Source: JAIBBG01 sp040381475
Lineage (GTDB): Bacteria > Bacteroidota > Bacteroidia > Flavobacteriales_D > Sanyastnellaceae
Assembly: GCA_040381475.1 (NCBI GenBank)
Contig: JBEIHH010000003.1
Coordinates: forward strand, 1 to 64,000
Direction: 5' to 3'
DNA length: 64,000 nt
This document shows positions 53,052-61,697 of the stretch, piece after piece (position 1 is the first letter of the stretch; every line of letters begins with the position of its first letter). The notes below the pieces were generated by a model. That model saw only the letters and a program-made list of their open reading frames with translations. It was not told the DNA's origin and ran no database searches. The position numbers and the translations under genes were made by a program.

Positions 53052-53789
53052 ATGGAAGAGCGGAAAAACCACGTAGATCGACTCATAGAGCACGGGGGCG
53101 TATATTTTAAGAACAAACAGGAATTGATACAGATGAATGTCGCTGAGAAGACAGTGACAACGACTGCGTCTGCTTTATCCTCCGGATTTACGCTCGCTAT
53201 ACTGCTTTTTGCCTTGGTCTTTTTTGGCATTGCCCTGGCGCTTTGGATAGGCAAAGTCATGAATAATCAAATTGCCGGTTTTGCCATTGTTGGAGGCGCA
53301 TATTTGCTTCTCACTTTTATTTTGCTCATAGCAAAAAGATCAATAATTGAAAGGCCGATCATGAATTCCATGATCAGGCATAACCAATTAAAATCATCCA
53401 ATGGTGCCATCCAGAACATCCAACATCTCCAAACTGAAATCGATAGGTTGAAGAAGGATTGTGATGCCAGCGAAAAACAAATAAAAGAGGATATTGAGAT
53501 TTTGAGAAATGATCTCAAACCTTCCAATCTTCTGCTCAATGTAATCTCGGGAATCACCGGGATTCGATTTGGCACTGACGCCCTGGGTAAAGGCGGTGTT
53601 TTATATGGGTTTTCTTTGCTCATGCAAAGGTTGATGCTCAAAGCAGAGAAGAAAGCAGAAGATACTGTCTACGGTTTAATTGATATACTTTTTTCGCGTA
53701 TTCAGGATTTTGTGCAGAGGCATACGACGCATCAAGCTCAACGAGAGGAACGAGCGGAAGACAAGGAAAAGGGCGAAGAGAAATCGTAA
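53052..53789 (+). CDS. Phage-holin-like (Phage_holin_3_6 type) membrane protein
   Basis: 245 residues. Two adjacent membrane segments (about 43-66 and 74-94) with the family-like GGAYLLLTFILLIAKRSIIERP stretch follow a short basic N-terminus. The long C-terminus has charged helical segments (about 118-155) and a Glu/Lys-rich end. Proteins of this type are chromosomally encoded in many Bacteroidota and are not evidence of a prophage; no phage gene is nearby. The function is unknown. It faces the AI-2E gene tail to tail, 7 bases apart. Confidence 0.68.
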   Translation: MEERKNHVDRLIEHGGVYFKNKQELIQMNVAEKTVTTTASALSSGFTLAILLFALVFFGIALALWIGKVMNNQIAGFAIVGGAYLLLTFILLIAKRSIIERPIMNSMIRHNQLKSSNGAIQNIQHLQTEIDRLKKDCDASEKQIKEDIEILRNDLKPSNLLLNVISGITGIRFGTDALGKGGVLYGFSLLMQRLMLKAEKKAEDTVYGLIDILFSRIQDFVQRHTTHQAQREERAEDKEKGEEKS

Positions 53790-53796
53790 ATCTTCT

Positions 53797-54846
53797 CTAA
53801 TTCTTATTATCAAGTAGTTCTGAAATCACTTCCATGCCTTTGGTTTTCTCCGACAACACTTTCAGTATTCCGAGAAAGGGCACAAATAGAATCATTCCGG
53901 AAGCTCCCCAGATAATTCCGCCAGCCAGAATTACGACAATGGTTGATAGTGTATTTACGTTCAGCTTATTGCTCACGGCCCAGGGGAAAATCACGTTTGC
54001 TTCAAGATATTGTACAACAGTAAATATCAGAATAACTCCCATAGGGTAGTAAATGGAATTGAATGTAATCCATGAAACAACCATAGGAAGTAATGCGCCG
54101 ATCATTATTCCTACATATGGTATAAAAGTCAAGACTGCAGCAATGAATCCGAACAATATCGCATGCGGAACACCCAATAGGAGCAAACCAATACTATTTA
54201 GCAAACCTACAATTAAATAAACCTTGATCATTCCCTTGATAAAGTTGTAATAGGTCGTGATCGTCTGGTGCAGTATATCGCGAAGATCAGCAGCCGGCAT
54301 TGTCTTGATAAAGGCATGCAGTGCCCGAAACAGAGAGCTACGTTGGTAGAGTATCAAAGCGGATATTATGGGTAGTAAAACGAGCATCACAATGAAGACT
54401 GAAACAGAACCCAAAGTAGTTTGTAAAATCGGAAGCACTTTGGTGCTTGAATCATTGCGCATATCATCAAGCCATTGAGTTTGTTGCTCAAGACTGATGC
54501 CCATATGTTGAGTTAAATACTCAGAAACCATAACCATTGTTTCCTGGAGTTTGATCTGAAGTGCGGGCCATTCACCGAAGAAAGAATTCAACTGAAAAAG
54601 CATCAATGTCACCAAACCGCCTCCGAGCACTAGCAGCAGGAGCAAGGAAACTACAATGGCCATTGTGCGATTCATTTTTTTTTTCTCCAGCCATGAACAT
54701 ACGGGATATAGTATACACGCGATTAGCAACGAAAAACTCAAGGGCACAAAAAGAGAACGACCGAGATAAAGCAGGACACTTACAATCAGTATTCCTGTGG
54801 CTATTTGCAGATAATTATTTCCTTCAGTTTGGCTTTTGAATGTCAT
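53797..54846 (-). CDS. AI-2E family transporter (TqsA/PerM-like)
   Basis: 349 residues from the Met at 54846 (an upstream Met at 54909 gives a 21-residue polar extension and is less likely). About eight membrane segments are visible, with the family GVPHAILFGFIAAVLTFIPYVG (about residues 227-248) and the late GGIIWGASGMILFVPFLGILK. Members export small molecules such as autoinducer-2 or act as ion/solute exporters. No gene around it names the substrate. Confidence 0.87.
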   Translation of the reverse strand: MTFKSQTEGNNYLQIATGILIVSVLLYLGRSLFVPLSFSLLIACILYPVCSWLEKKKMNRTMAIVVSLLLLLVLGGGLVTLMLFQLNSFFGEWPALQIKLQETMVMVSEYLTQHMGISLEQQTQWLDDMRNDSSTKVLPILQTTLGSVSVFIVMLVLLPIISALILYQRSSLFRALHAFIKTMPAADLRDILHQTITTYYNFIKGMIKVYLIVGLLNSIGLLLLGVPHAILFGFIAAVLTFIPYVGIMIGALLPMVVSWITFNSIYYPMGVILIFTVVQYLEANVIFPWAVSNKLNVNTLSTIVVILAGGIIWGASGMILFVPFLGILKVLSEKTKGMEVISELLDNKN

Positions 54847-54976
54847 TGTCTTTAGAAAAATTCTTTCGGGGAAATTAAGGTACTCCTCTTCATCTTTAGT
54901 TAAATACAATGATGATAATTAGCGCTTTTGTGAATTTGAACGAATAAGTTTGCAGATCTTTTACTTGAATCCGGAA

Positions 54977-56158
54977 CTATGATTTATAGACCTTGTCTAC
55001 GGACTTCCTAAAAACGAATTTGCCAGCTTGAATGACATAAACATATCCGCCAAAGGTGATGCTATCTCCTTCTCGAAGCTTGTGGAGTTCTTTCAAATCT
55101 TCTTCGATGGTGTGAATAGTGCCCCCGGTTGCTCTTGCAAGATCGAGATATTGAGGATTGGGTGGATAACTGGTTTCGCCCCATTGCGTGCCACATAAAA
55201 CCACTGTTACTGGTTTTTTCACTTCACTCATCCAGGAGTAATCCCGCATGGGCGCCCAGTTGTCAGCAACCATTACCACTCGTTTGCACTTCTTAAATGC
55301 CTGCAAGCCTTTGATTATTGCTTCTATGTTGTTCTCTGGCGCATCACCGCCTCCTCCGCCGGAAATGCATTGATTGGCCGTGTACAGCACGCTATCGACA
55401 ACAGAAGTTCTCTGTAAGTAAATACCTCCCGTGTTCCCGGTTATTTTGATATTATCCGCTTTGCGATCTCCGTCGTTAAAGAATGAATAGCATAGCGTGT
55501 CTTTTCCTGCCCGCAGTATAAGCCAATTGAAAACCTGTTTGGCATAAGGCGACATGCTGCCTGTCAGGTCAACTGCGATGAGGTCTGACTGGCTGATTTT
55601 ATTCAAAGAAAGAATGCGGTACAGACTTGTATCTTCACTTTTTTCTGCTAAACCATAAGTGAAGGTAGTCATGGGTGGCAACTTGCGATATCTTATAACA
55701 AAGCCATGAAACATCCTTTTTGCCTCGTCTTCTGTTGAATACCCCAATTGTTTAATAAGTTTCCACTGAATCATTGGTTGCTTATATATATCAGGAAACA
55801 GAAAGTATAATTCAGTTAATCTTTCACGATTGAGTAACATTTCGCTATCTCGATTTTGAAAGTCTGTATAAACCAAATCTACTGATATGATGTTGCATCC
55901 GGAAACCAGCTGCTGCAGGCCTTCCGGTTCCAGAATTTCACTTTGTGCATATTTCATTTTTAGAACAAGTGTTCTGAGTTCCGCGGAGGTATCAGTTTTC
56001 ACCTGATTGTAGTGATGCACAACTGAAGTATCAGCTTTGATAGCAAAGGATACTGATAGTGACAATTTTTTGTCCTGAGAAAATACGACATCTGATGAAG
56101 TGAGAAGCAGAATCAATGCAATTGGGCAGAGCATTCTCCGAATTTGTTTTTGAAACAT
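54977..56158 (-). CDS. Secreted von Willebrand factor A-domain protein
   Basis: 393 residues with a signal peptide (1-27, ending VVFSQ). The VWA-like domain starts near 190 with a MIDAS-like DLTGSM (D197, S201), where Thr replaces the usual first Ser of DxSxS. A GGGGGDAPEN stretch at 267-276 holds the second metal ligand region. The first half is unrecognised. The last ~60 residues are beta-rich. The MIDAS suggests metal-dependent ligand binding in the periplasm or outside. It follows groEL in the same direction but is separated by a terminator. Confidence 0.75.
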   Translation of the reverse strand: MFQKQIRRMLCPIALILLLTSSDVVFSQDKKLSLSVSFAIKADTSVVHHYNQVKTDTSAELRTLVLKMKYAQSEILEPEGLQQLVSGCNIISVDLVYTDFQNRDSEMLLNRERLTELYFLFPDIYKQPMIQWKLIKQLGYSTEDEAKRMFHGFVIRYRKLPPMTTFTYGLAEKSEDTSLYRILSLNKISQSDLIAVDLTGSMSPYAKQVFNWLILRAGKDTLCYSFFNDGDRKADNIKITGNTGGIYLQRTSVVDSVLYTANQCISGGGGGDAPENNIEAIIKGLQAFKKCKRVVMVADNWAPMRDYSWMSEVKKPVTVVLCGTQWGETSYPPNPQYLDLARATGGTIHTIEEDLKELHKLREGDSITFGGYVYVIQAGKFVFRKSVDKVYKS

Positions 56159-56278
56159 GACTTTTAGAGTTGGTTGTTTTCCGAACGATCGCTAAGAATC
56201 GAATATTTTATGATTGGAAAAATATAGCCTCCGCTCATTGTTATTTCTTCGCTTGAGTTGAGTCCACTCTAAAATGAA

Positions 56279-56305
56279 AAAGGCTGCCCTTTCGGAACAG
56301 CCTTT
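56279..56305 (-). terminator. Rho-independent terminator of groES-groEL
   Basis: An 8-bp stem AAAGGCTG (56279-56286) with CAGCCTTT (56298-56305). On the minus strand it is followed by TTCATTTT. It lies 23 bases past the groEL stop. Confidence 0.88.
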
Positions 56306-56328
56306 TCTTATTTCCAGTTTGAAATGGA

Positions 56329-57960
56329 TTACATCATTCCACCCATTCCGCCGCCACCCATTGGAGGCATTGCTGGTGTATCTTCTTTGATGTCGCTGAT
56401 CACACATTCAGTAGTAAGCAACATGCCAGCGATAGATGCTGCGTTTTCAAGCGCTACACGAACCACCTTGGTAGGGTCAATGACACCGGCACCAATCAGG
56501 TTTTCGAATACTTCAGTGCGCGCATTGTAACCATAATCATCTTTTCCTTCGCGAACAGTGTTTACAATAACAGCTCCTTCACCGCCGGCATTGGCAACAA
56601 TCTGGCGCAATGGTTCTTCAATAGCGCGGGAGATAATTGCAATACCTGTTGTTTCATCATCATTTAAGCCCTTCAGTTTACCAAGAGCCGAGCTTGCGCG
56701 GATAAGCGCTACTCCACCACCCGGTACAATACCTTCTTCCACTGCAGCACGTGTTGCGTGAAGTGCATCGTCAACGCGATCTTTTTTCTCTTTCATTTCG
56801 AGTTCAGTCGCTGCGCCGATATATAGCACCGCAACTCCACCTGCCAACTTTGCAAGACGCTCCTGAAGTTTTTCACGATCGTAATCCGAAGTGGTCTTCT
56901 CAATCTGAGCTTTGATTTCAGCGATACGTGCTTGAATGGCATCTTTGCTTCCAACACCATTTACAATGGTTGTATTGTCTTTGTCAACTGTGATTTTCTC
57001 TGCACGGCCAAGATCTTCCAGTGTTGCATTCTCCAGTTTTAAACCGGTTTCTTCACTGATAACCTGACCACCTGTGAGAATAGCAATGTCCTGAAGCATC
57101 GCTTTTCTGCGATCACCGAAGCCCGGTGCTTTAACAGCAGCTACTTTCAGGGCACCGCGAATTTTATTCACTACTAATGTTGCCAGTGCTTCACCATCAA
57201 CGTCTTCTGCAATAATGAGCAATGGACGACCTGTTTGAGCGGTTTTCTCAAGCACAGGCAGCAGCTCCTTCATTGTGCTTACTTTTTTATCATAAATAAG
57301 TATGTATGCATTGTCTAGGTCAGCTTCCATGTTCTCTGTATTCGTTACGAAATACGGAGACAGATAACCGCGGTCAAACTGCATACCTTCTACTGTCTTC
57401 ACTTCTGTTTCTGTTCCTTTCGCTTCTTCAACTGTGATGACACCTTCTGTACCCACCTTTTGCATGGCATCCGAAATCAGCTTTCCAATTGCTTCATCAT
57501 TGTTCGCTGAAATAGATGCGACCTGCATAATTTTAGCATTGTCATTGCCAACTGTTTTCGAAATTTTCTTCAACTCTGCAACTACAGAATCAACAGCTTT
57601 GTCAATGCCGCGCTTGAGATCCATTGGATTAGCACCACTTGCCACGTTTTTCAGGCCCGCAGTAACGATTGCCTGGGCCAACACAGTTGCTGTGGTCGTT
57701 CCATCGCCTGCCATGTCTGCAGTCTTGCTTGCTACTTCTTTGAGCATTTGAGCACCCATATTTTCAATAGCGTCCTTTAGCTCAATTTCTTTCGCTACTG
57801 TAACTCCATCTTTCGTGATATGCGGAGCTCCGAATTTTTTATCGATAACTACGTTACGGCCTTTCGGTCCAAGTGTGACCTTTACCGCGTTTGCCAGTGC
57901 ATCTACACCAGCCTTCAGCTTTTCTCTTGCACTGGTATCAAATGTGATTTCTTTTGCCAT
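56329..57960 (-). CDS. groL: Chaperonin GroEL
   Basis: 543 residues, full length. Tetradecameric ATP-driven folding chamber working with GroES. The ATP-binding DGTTTATVLAQAI region is at about 86-98, the family GGGVALIRA near 413-421, and the Gly/Met-rich C-terminus reads PPMGGGGMGGMM. It is second in the groES-groEL unit (30-base gap) and is followed by a clear terminator. Confidence 0.99.
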   Translation of the reverse strand: MAKEITFDTSAREKLKAGVDALANAVKVTLGPKGRNVVIDKKFGAPHITKDGVTVAKEIELKDAIENMGAQMLKEVASKTADMAGDGTTTATVLAQAIVTAGLKNVASGANPMDLKRGIDKAVDSVVAELKKISKTVGNDNAKIMQVASISANNDEAIGKLISDAMQKVGTEGVITVEEAKGTETEVKTVEGMQFDRGYLSPYFVTNTENMEADLDNAYILIYDKKVSTMKELLPVLEKTAQTGRPLLIIAEDVDGEALATLVVNKIRGALKVAAVKAPGFGDRRKAMLQDIAILTGGQVISEETGLKLENATLEDLGRAEKITVDKDNTTIVNGVGSKDAIQARIAEIKAQIEKTTSDYDREKLQERLAKLAGGVAVLYIGAATELEMKEKKDRVDDALHATRAAVEEGIVPGGGVALIRASSALGKLKGLNDDETTGIAIISRAIEEPLRQIVANAGGEGAVIVNTVREGKDDYGYNARTEVFENLIGAGVIDPTKVVRVALENAASIAGMLLTTECVISDIKEDTPAMPPMGGGGMGGMM

Positions 57961-57990
57961 TTTTTTAGATTTTTAAAGTTGTTGAAACAA

Positions 57991-58266
57991 TTAGATGATC
58001 GCGAAAATGTCTGACTCGCGCATAATGAGGTATTCTTTACCATCAACGGTAATCTCAGTGCCTGCGTATTTGCCGTAAAGTACGGTATCGCCTGATTTTA
58101 CAGTCATAGGTTCGTCTTTTTTGCCATTTCCCACAGCTACAACCTTACCTTTTTGTGGTTTCTCTTTAGCTGTGTCGGGAATAATAATGCCGCTGGCTGT
58201 CGTCGTTTCAGCCGGAGCAGGCTCAACAATAACGCGGTCTGCGATTGGTTTTACATTAACTGACAT
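57991..58266 (-). CDS. groS: Co-chaperonin GroES
   Basis: 91 residues. Heptameric lid of GroEL with the typical start VKPIADRVIVEPAP, mobile loop ETTTASGIIIPDTAKEKPQKG and late DTVLYGKYAGTEI. First gene of the pair. No CIRCE (TTAGCACTC-type) inverted repeat is visible upstream, so HrcA control at this site is not supported by sequence. The upstream region also holds the terminator of the secG operon. Confidence 0.98.
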   Translation of the reverse strand: MSVNVKPIADRVIVEPAPAETTTASGIIIPDTAKEKPQKGKVVAVGNGKKDEPMTVKSGDTVLYGKYAGTEITVDGKEYLIMRESDIFAII

Positions 58267-58374
58267 GGTAGTTATGAATTTAACTGGTTAATTTAAATCT
58301 TGATTCTACCCGCTCATGTCACCTTTTGTGCCAATTGCGGATAGCGAAAATTTTGTCAGGCTTTGATCAAAAAA

Positions 58375-58402
58375 AATGTCAGTGCTGCGACACACTGACA
58401 TT
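58375..58402 (-). terminator. Rho-independent terminator of the miaB-secG operon
   Basis: A 10-bp stem AATGTCAGTG (58375-58384) with CACTGACATT (58393-58402) and an 8-base loop. On the minus strand it is followed by TTTTTTTGATC. It lies 25 bases past the secG stop. Confidence 0.93.
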
Positions 58403-58427
58403 CATATCAGAAAAATACTGACAAGTA

Positions 58428-58745
58428 TTATTGGCCGGCCGGAGCTTCATTGCCCTCTGTTCCGGTTCCGGTAGGTTGTTCTGTCTGCGTTGGAGCGCCG
58501 CTGTCATCAACGTCGGTTGGCAATGTTGTGTACCAACGGGCAGATATAAGGCACAACACAAAAAGCGCAATAGCAAGATACCAGGTAGCCTTTTCCAGAA
58601 AATCAGCAGTGCGCTGTACACCACCAACCTGGGTTGCTCCCTGAAAACCGACAGCCAGTCCGCCTCCCTTGGGGTTTTGCATTAATACTACAATACCTAA
58701 GAGAAGGGCTACTATAACGATTAGTACAATGATCAAAGATGCCAT
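58428..58745 (-). CDS. secG: Preprotein translocase subunit SecG
   Basis: 105 residues with two membrane segments (about 3-24 and 52-70). Between them lies the SecG hallmark LLGIVVLMQNPKGGGLAVGFQGATQVGG. SecG aids SecYEG protein export across the inner membrane. An additional Gly/Pro/Thr/Glu-rich tail (about 77-105) is longer than in the minimal proteins. It is the last gene of the operon, 6 bases after the TPR gene, with a terminator behind it. Confidence 0.94.
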   Translation of the reverse strand: MASLIIVLIVIVALLLGIVVLMQNPKGGGLAVGFQGATQVGGVQRTADFLEKATWYLAIALFVLCLISARWYTTLPTDVDDSGAPTQTEQPTGTGTEGNEAPAGQ

Positions 58746-58751
58746 GATTGC

Positions 58752-59939
58752 TTACTTTTTGTTTTTATCTAAATTTTTTAATTGGGCGGCAAAGTAAATA
58801 CTTTTTTCCGGATATAGCTCAATCAATTTTTTGTATGCCTTGCGCGCTTTGTCCATTTTTCCTTGTCGGGCGTACAATTGAGCCATTGTTTCAGTCACAA
58901 ATGAGAAGTCTTCTTCGAGGCTGTCCTTGGCAATATTCCCGGGTGCATATTCCGAAGCCTTTCCCCTGGTAATGTTGGGCTCAAGGCTTATAAAACGATC
59001 AACGAGGTCCCGTTGATGTGACTTCTCATCCGGCGCCGATATCCGGCGAATGCCATGGGATAATGGCTGGTGTTCAAAGGCAGGCAGGTTTTCATCGGGT
59101 TGCTCAGCAGTGGCTTCTGTGGCAGGAAATTCAGCACGTAACCAATCATCTGCAGCAGAAGGGATGGGCTCTTCATTGCTTTCCAACTTCCCCGTTTGCT
59201 CATTTTCACCAAAATGCAGTCGTTGTGACCTTCGGTAAATCCACGCCGCATAGCTATTTTCTTCAGGCATAGGTTCCTCTTCCTTCCGCTCAGGCGCAAC
59301 TTCCATTTCCATGCTGCTTTGCATCGCTTCAAGCAGAATTTCCCGCTCCATGAGGTCTATGGCAGTTGCAGAAACTTGTGAAATTTCGATTTCGGTTTTG
59401 CTTTGGGCTTCCTGAATAAAATGATTCTCTGTATCCTCGTCGGTTTTTATCAAAACCGCAGGCGAGGGCTCTTCATAAACAGTCACCTGAGAAACTTCTG
59501 TTCCACCTGCGATTCCAGCTGATGAGGTGCCGTTTTCCTCTTCTGACATGATCAGCCCGGCCAGCGATTCTGCTCCGACATCTGTTTGCTGCCCGACAGC
59601 AGCTTCGACCAATGACAGTGTTCCGTTTTCCGGAGTGGGGCTAATCTCCTGCTTTTCCTGAATGACAGGTTCAACCAGGCCAGCTACTGTTGAACCTTTG
59701 AGATATTTATAAAGCTTTCGTCGGTCGGTGGCGTAAAGTGAAGCATGATGCAATTGATCGGAGAAACGGTGGTCATGGTTCAGTTGATAAACCCTGGAAA
59801 GCAATTGATGCGCCGCACTGAAATAAGGATAGCGTGTTGTCACATCTGCCAGTTCTTCAGGCATAACTTCCACCGCCATTTGCGGATTACTTATGATTTT
59901 ATGTAGTGACTCTCTGTTCAAGGTTTTCTCACTTACCAA
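58752..59939 (-). CDS. TPR-containing protein upstream of secG
   Basis: 395 residues with no signal peptide. The first ~80 residues are helical with repeat-like spacing (EVMPEELADVTTRYPYFSAAHQL). A long acidic, low-complexity middle (about 90-300) follows, and a final TPR-like hairpin (MAQLYARQGKMDKARKAYKKLIELYPEKSIYFAAQL) closes it. A similar gene commonly stands between lptE and secG in Bacteroidota; no function is known to me. It overlaps lptE by 7 bases. Confidence 0.7.
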   Translation of the reverse strand: MVSEKTLNRESLHKIISNPQMAVEVMPEELADVTTRYPYFSAAHQLLSRVYQLNHDHRFSDQLHHASLYATDRRKLYKYLKGSTVAGLVEPVIQEKQEISPTPENGTLSLVEAAVGQQTDVGAESLAGLIMSEEENGTSSAGIAGGTEVSQVTVYEEPSPAVLIKTDEDTENHFIQEAQSKTEIEISQVSATAIDLMEREILLEAMQSSMEMEVAPERKEEEPMPEENSYAAWIYRRSQRLHFGENEQTGKLESNEEPIPSAADDWLRAEFPATEATAEQPDENLPAFEHQPLSHGIRRISAPDEKSHQRDLVDRFISLEPNITRGKASEYAPGNIAKDSLEEDFSFVTETMAQLYARQGKMDKARKAYKKLIELYPEKSIYFAAQLKNLDKNKK

Positions 59940-60454
59940 TTGCCTAAACTGGCGTTGTATATTTCTTGTGTCAGCTGATCATTGATCAGACTCCATAAAC
60001 TTTCTTCAATCGAAAATAAGTCTTGATTAGCATCAAAATCAGCGAATTTGGTGAAAGTGCGCTCAAAACTTAGGTCAGGCTCAATCATGTTTTCGTATTT
60101 AACTTTCACTGTAATCGTAAGTCTGTTGAGAGAGGCCGTTTCGGCTGCGCCGGATTGAATGGCGACCGGTGAAGTGGAATATTCGGTGATAATGCCGGAA
60201 TAAATCAAATCACCGTCGTTTTCACTCAGTTTTAATGGACTCTGAGCGAGAAGCAGATCTTTCATTGACTCAGTGAATCGTTGCGCAAACAGCGGCGTTG
60301 CCAGACCTGCCTGCGGCTTGAAATAGCTTACGCTAAAAGTTTTTGCACCACTGAATTGGCCTCCTGTAAATGTGTAAATGCCGCATCCTGCCATCGCAAG
60401 CGTCAATGAAATCAACAGGATTTTCACTTTTATATTTTTCACACACAGAGTCAA
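59933..60454 (-). CDS. lptE: LPS assembly lipoprotein LptE-like
   Basis: 173 residues with a lipoprotein signal and lipobox AMAGC (Cys24), then a single small alpha/beta domain: YTFTGGQFSGAKTFSVSYF and later SFERTFTKFADFDANQDL. The layout is that of the Bacteroidota LptE family. LptE plugs LptD and helps place LPS in the outer leaflet. It sits in the miaB-sigma54 activator-lptE-TPR-secG operon, 5 bases after the activator. Confidence 0.85.
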   Translation of the reverse strand: MTLCVKNIKVKILLISLTLAMAGCGIYTFTGGQFSGAKTFSVSYFKPQAGLATPLFAQRFTESMKDLLLAQSPLKLSENDGDLIYSGIITEYSTSPVAIQSGAAETASLNRLTITVKVKYENMIEPDLSFERTFTKFADFDANQDLFSIEESLWSLINDQLTQEIYNASLGNW

Positions 60455-60459
60455 CGCTA

Positions 60460-61692
60460 TTATTTCACCAAATTGTATTCTTTGATTTTTCTATAAAGAG
60501 TGCGCTCAGAAATACCAAGCTCTTCTGCCGCATACTTTCTCTTGTTGCGATGTTTTTTCAAAGCTTTTTCAATCAGTTCCTTTTCAGAATTTTGAAGTGA
60601 AAGAGATTCTTCAGCTGCGATTTGACCGGGCTGAACTGAGGCGGGCTGAGTTTGAGGAAGTCTTATTATTCCCGCGGGTGCAGGAGTGATTGTAGAACTT
60701 CCATTGCCTGAAAAAACCCGTTGGATGAGATCAGCATTGGATGTGTCATGAGCGAATTCATCGCCTGAACGAAGCATGCCGGATACAAGTTGTTTCAAGT
60801 CATTCAGGTCGTTTTTCATGTCGAATAATACCTTGTAAAGTATTTCTCTCTCTGAGAAATTCGATGGTGCCGACTGGCCTCCTGTGAGTATGAGTGACTG
60901 ATTGCCAAAGTCTTCGTGGGGCAAATAGTACTGAAGTGTTTCAACCTGAATCAGTCTTTCCTGCTCAAGAACATTCATCTGTTCGGTGATGTTTTTTAGC
61001 TGACGAACATTGCCTGGCCATGAATAATTCACCAGCAGTTCCTGTGCTTCCGGAGTGAGTTCCAGAACTGGCATCTTATACTTCTCGGCAAAATCAGTTG
61101 TGAATTTGGCGAATAGCAGAGGAATGTCTTCTCTTCGCTCGCGCAACGGCGGAAGAATTACCGGTACCTGATTCAATCTGTAATAAAGATCTTCGCGAAA
61201 TTTGCCTCGTCTAATAGCATCGCTGAATTCTACGTTAGTCGCAGCTACGACGCGGACATTGGTTTTCTGAACCTTCGATGATCCAACTCGGATATATTCG
61301 CCGGTTTCGAGCACTCGCAACAATCTCACCTGGGTCTGTAATGGGAGTTCAGCGACTTCGTCAAGAAAAATTGTTCCCCCGTTGGCTTCTTCAAAATATC
61401 CTTTTCGTGCTTCTGTTGCCCCCGTGAATGAACCTTTTTCGTGTCCGAATAACTCACTGTCAATAGTTCCTTCAGGAATTGCTCCACAGTTTACCGCTAT
61501 GTAAGGGGCATGTTTTCTTGCGCTATAAGCGTGAATAATCTTAGGGATGTTTTCTTTTCCTGTGCCGCTTTCTCCATTGATCAGGACCGACATGTTGGTA
61601 GGAGCTACCTGCACGGCAATGTCCAAAGCACGAATGAGCATCGGGTTGTTTCCGATGATTTCAAATCTTTGTTTAACGTTTCTGATATCCAT
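60460..61692 (-). CDS. Sigma-54-dependent transcriptional activator without a receiver domain
   Basis: 410 residues from the Met at 61692; the frame is open 27 codons further but that stretch overlaps miaB. It begins almost at once with the AAA+ domain: Walker A GESGTGKE at 40-47, the sigma54-contact loop GSFTGA at 87-92 (usual GAFTGA with Ser in place of Ala), and FREDLYYRLNQVPVILPPLRER later. A Fis-type HTH (AAEELGISERTLYRKIKEYNL) ends it. No N-terminal sensor domain is present, so control must be by abundance or a partner. Targets are unknown. Confidence 0.92.
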   Translation of the reverse strand: MDIRNVKQRFEIIGNNPMLIRALDIAVQVAPTNMSVLINGESGTGKENIPKIIHAYSARKHAPYIAVNCGAIPEGTIDSELFGHEKGSFTGATEARKGYFEEANGGTIFLDEVAELPLQTQVRLLRVLETGEYIRVGSSKVQKTNVRVVAATNVEFSDAIRRGKFREDLYYRLNQVPVILPPLRERREDIPLLFAKFTTDFAEKYKMPVLELTPEAQELLVNYSWPGNVRQLKNITEQMNVLEQERLIQVETLQYYLPHEDFGNQSLILTGGQSAPSNFSEREILYKVLFDMKNDLNDLKQLVSGMLRSGDEFAHDTSNADLIQRVFSGNGSSTITPAPAGIIRLPQTQPASVQPGQIAAEESLSLQNSEKELIEKALKKHRNKRKYAAEELGISERTLYRKIKEYNLVK

Positions 61693-61697
61693 GCTGC

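Noticed and set aside
53052..53789. Holin-like gene taken as a prophage trace
   Set aside because: No phage structural, integrase or lysin gene nearby; this family is chromosomal in many Bacteroidota.
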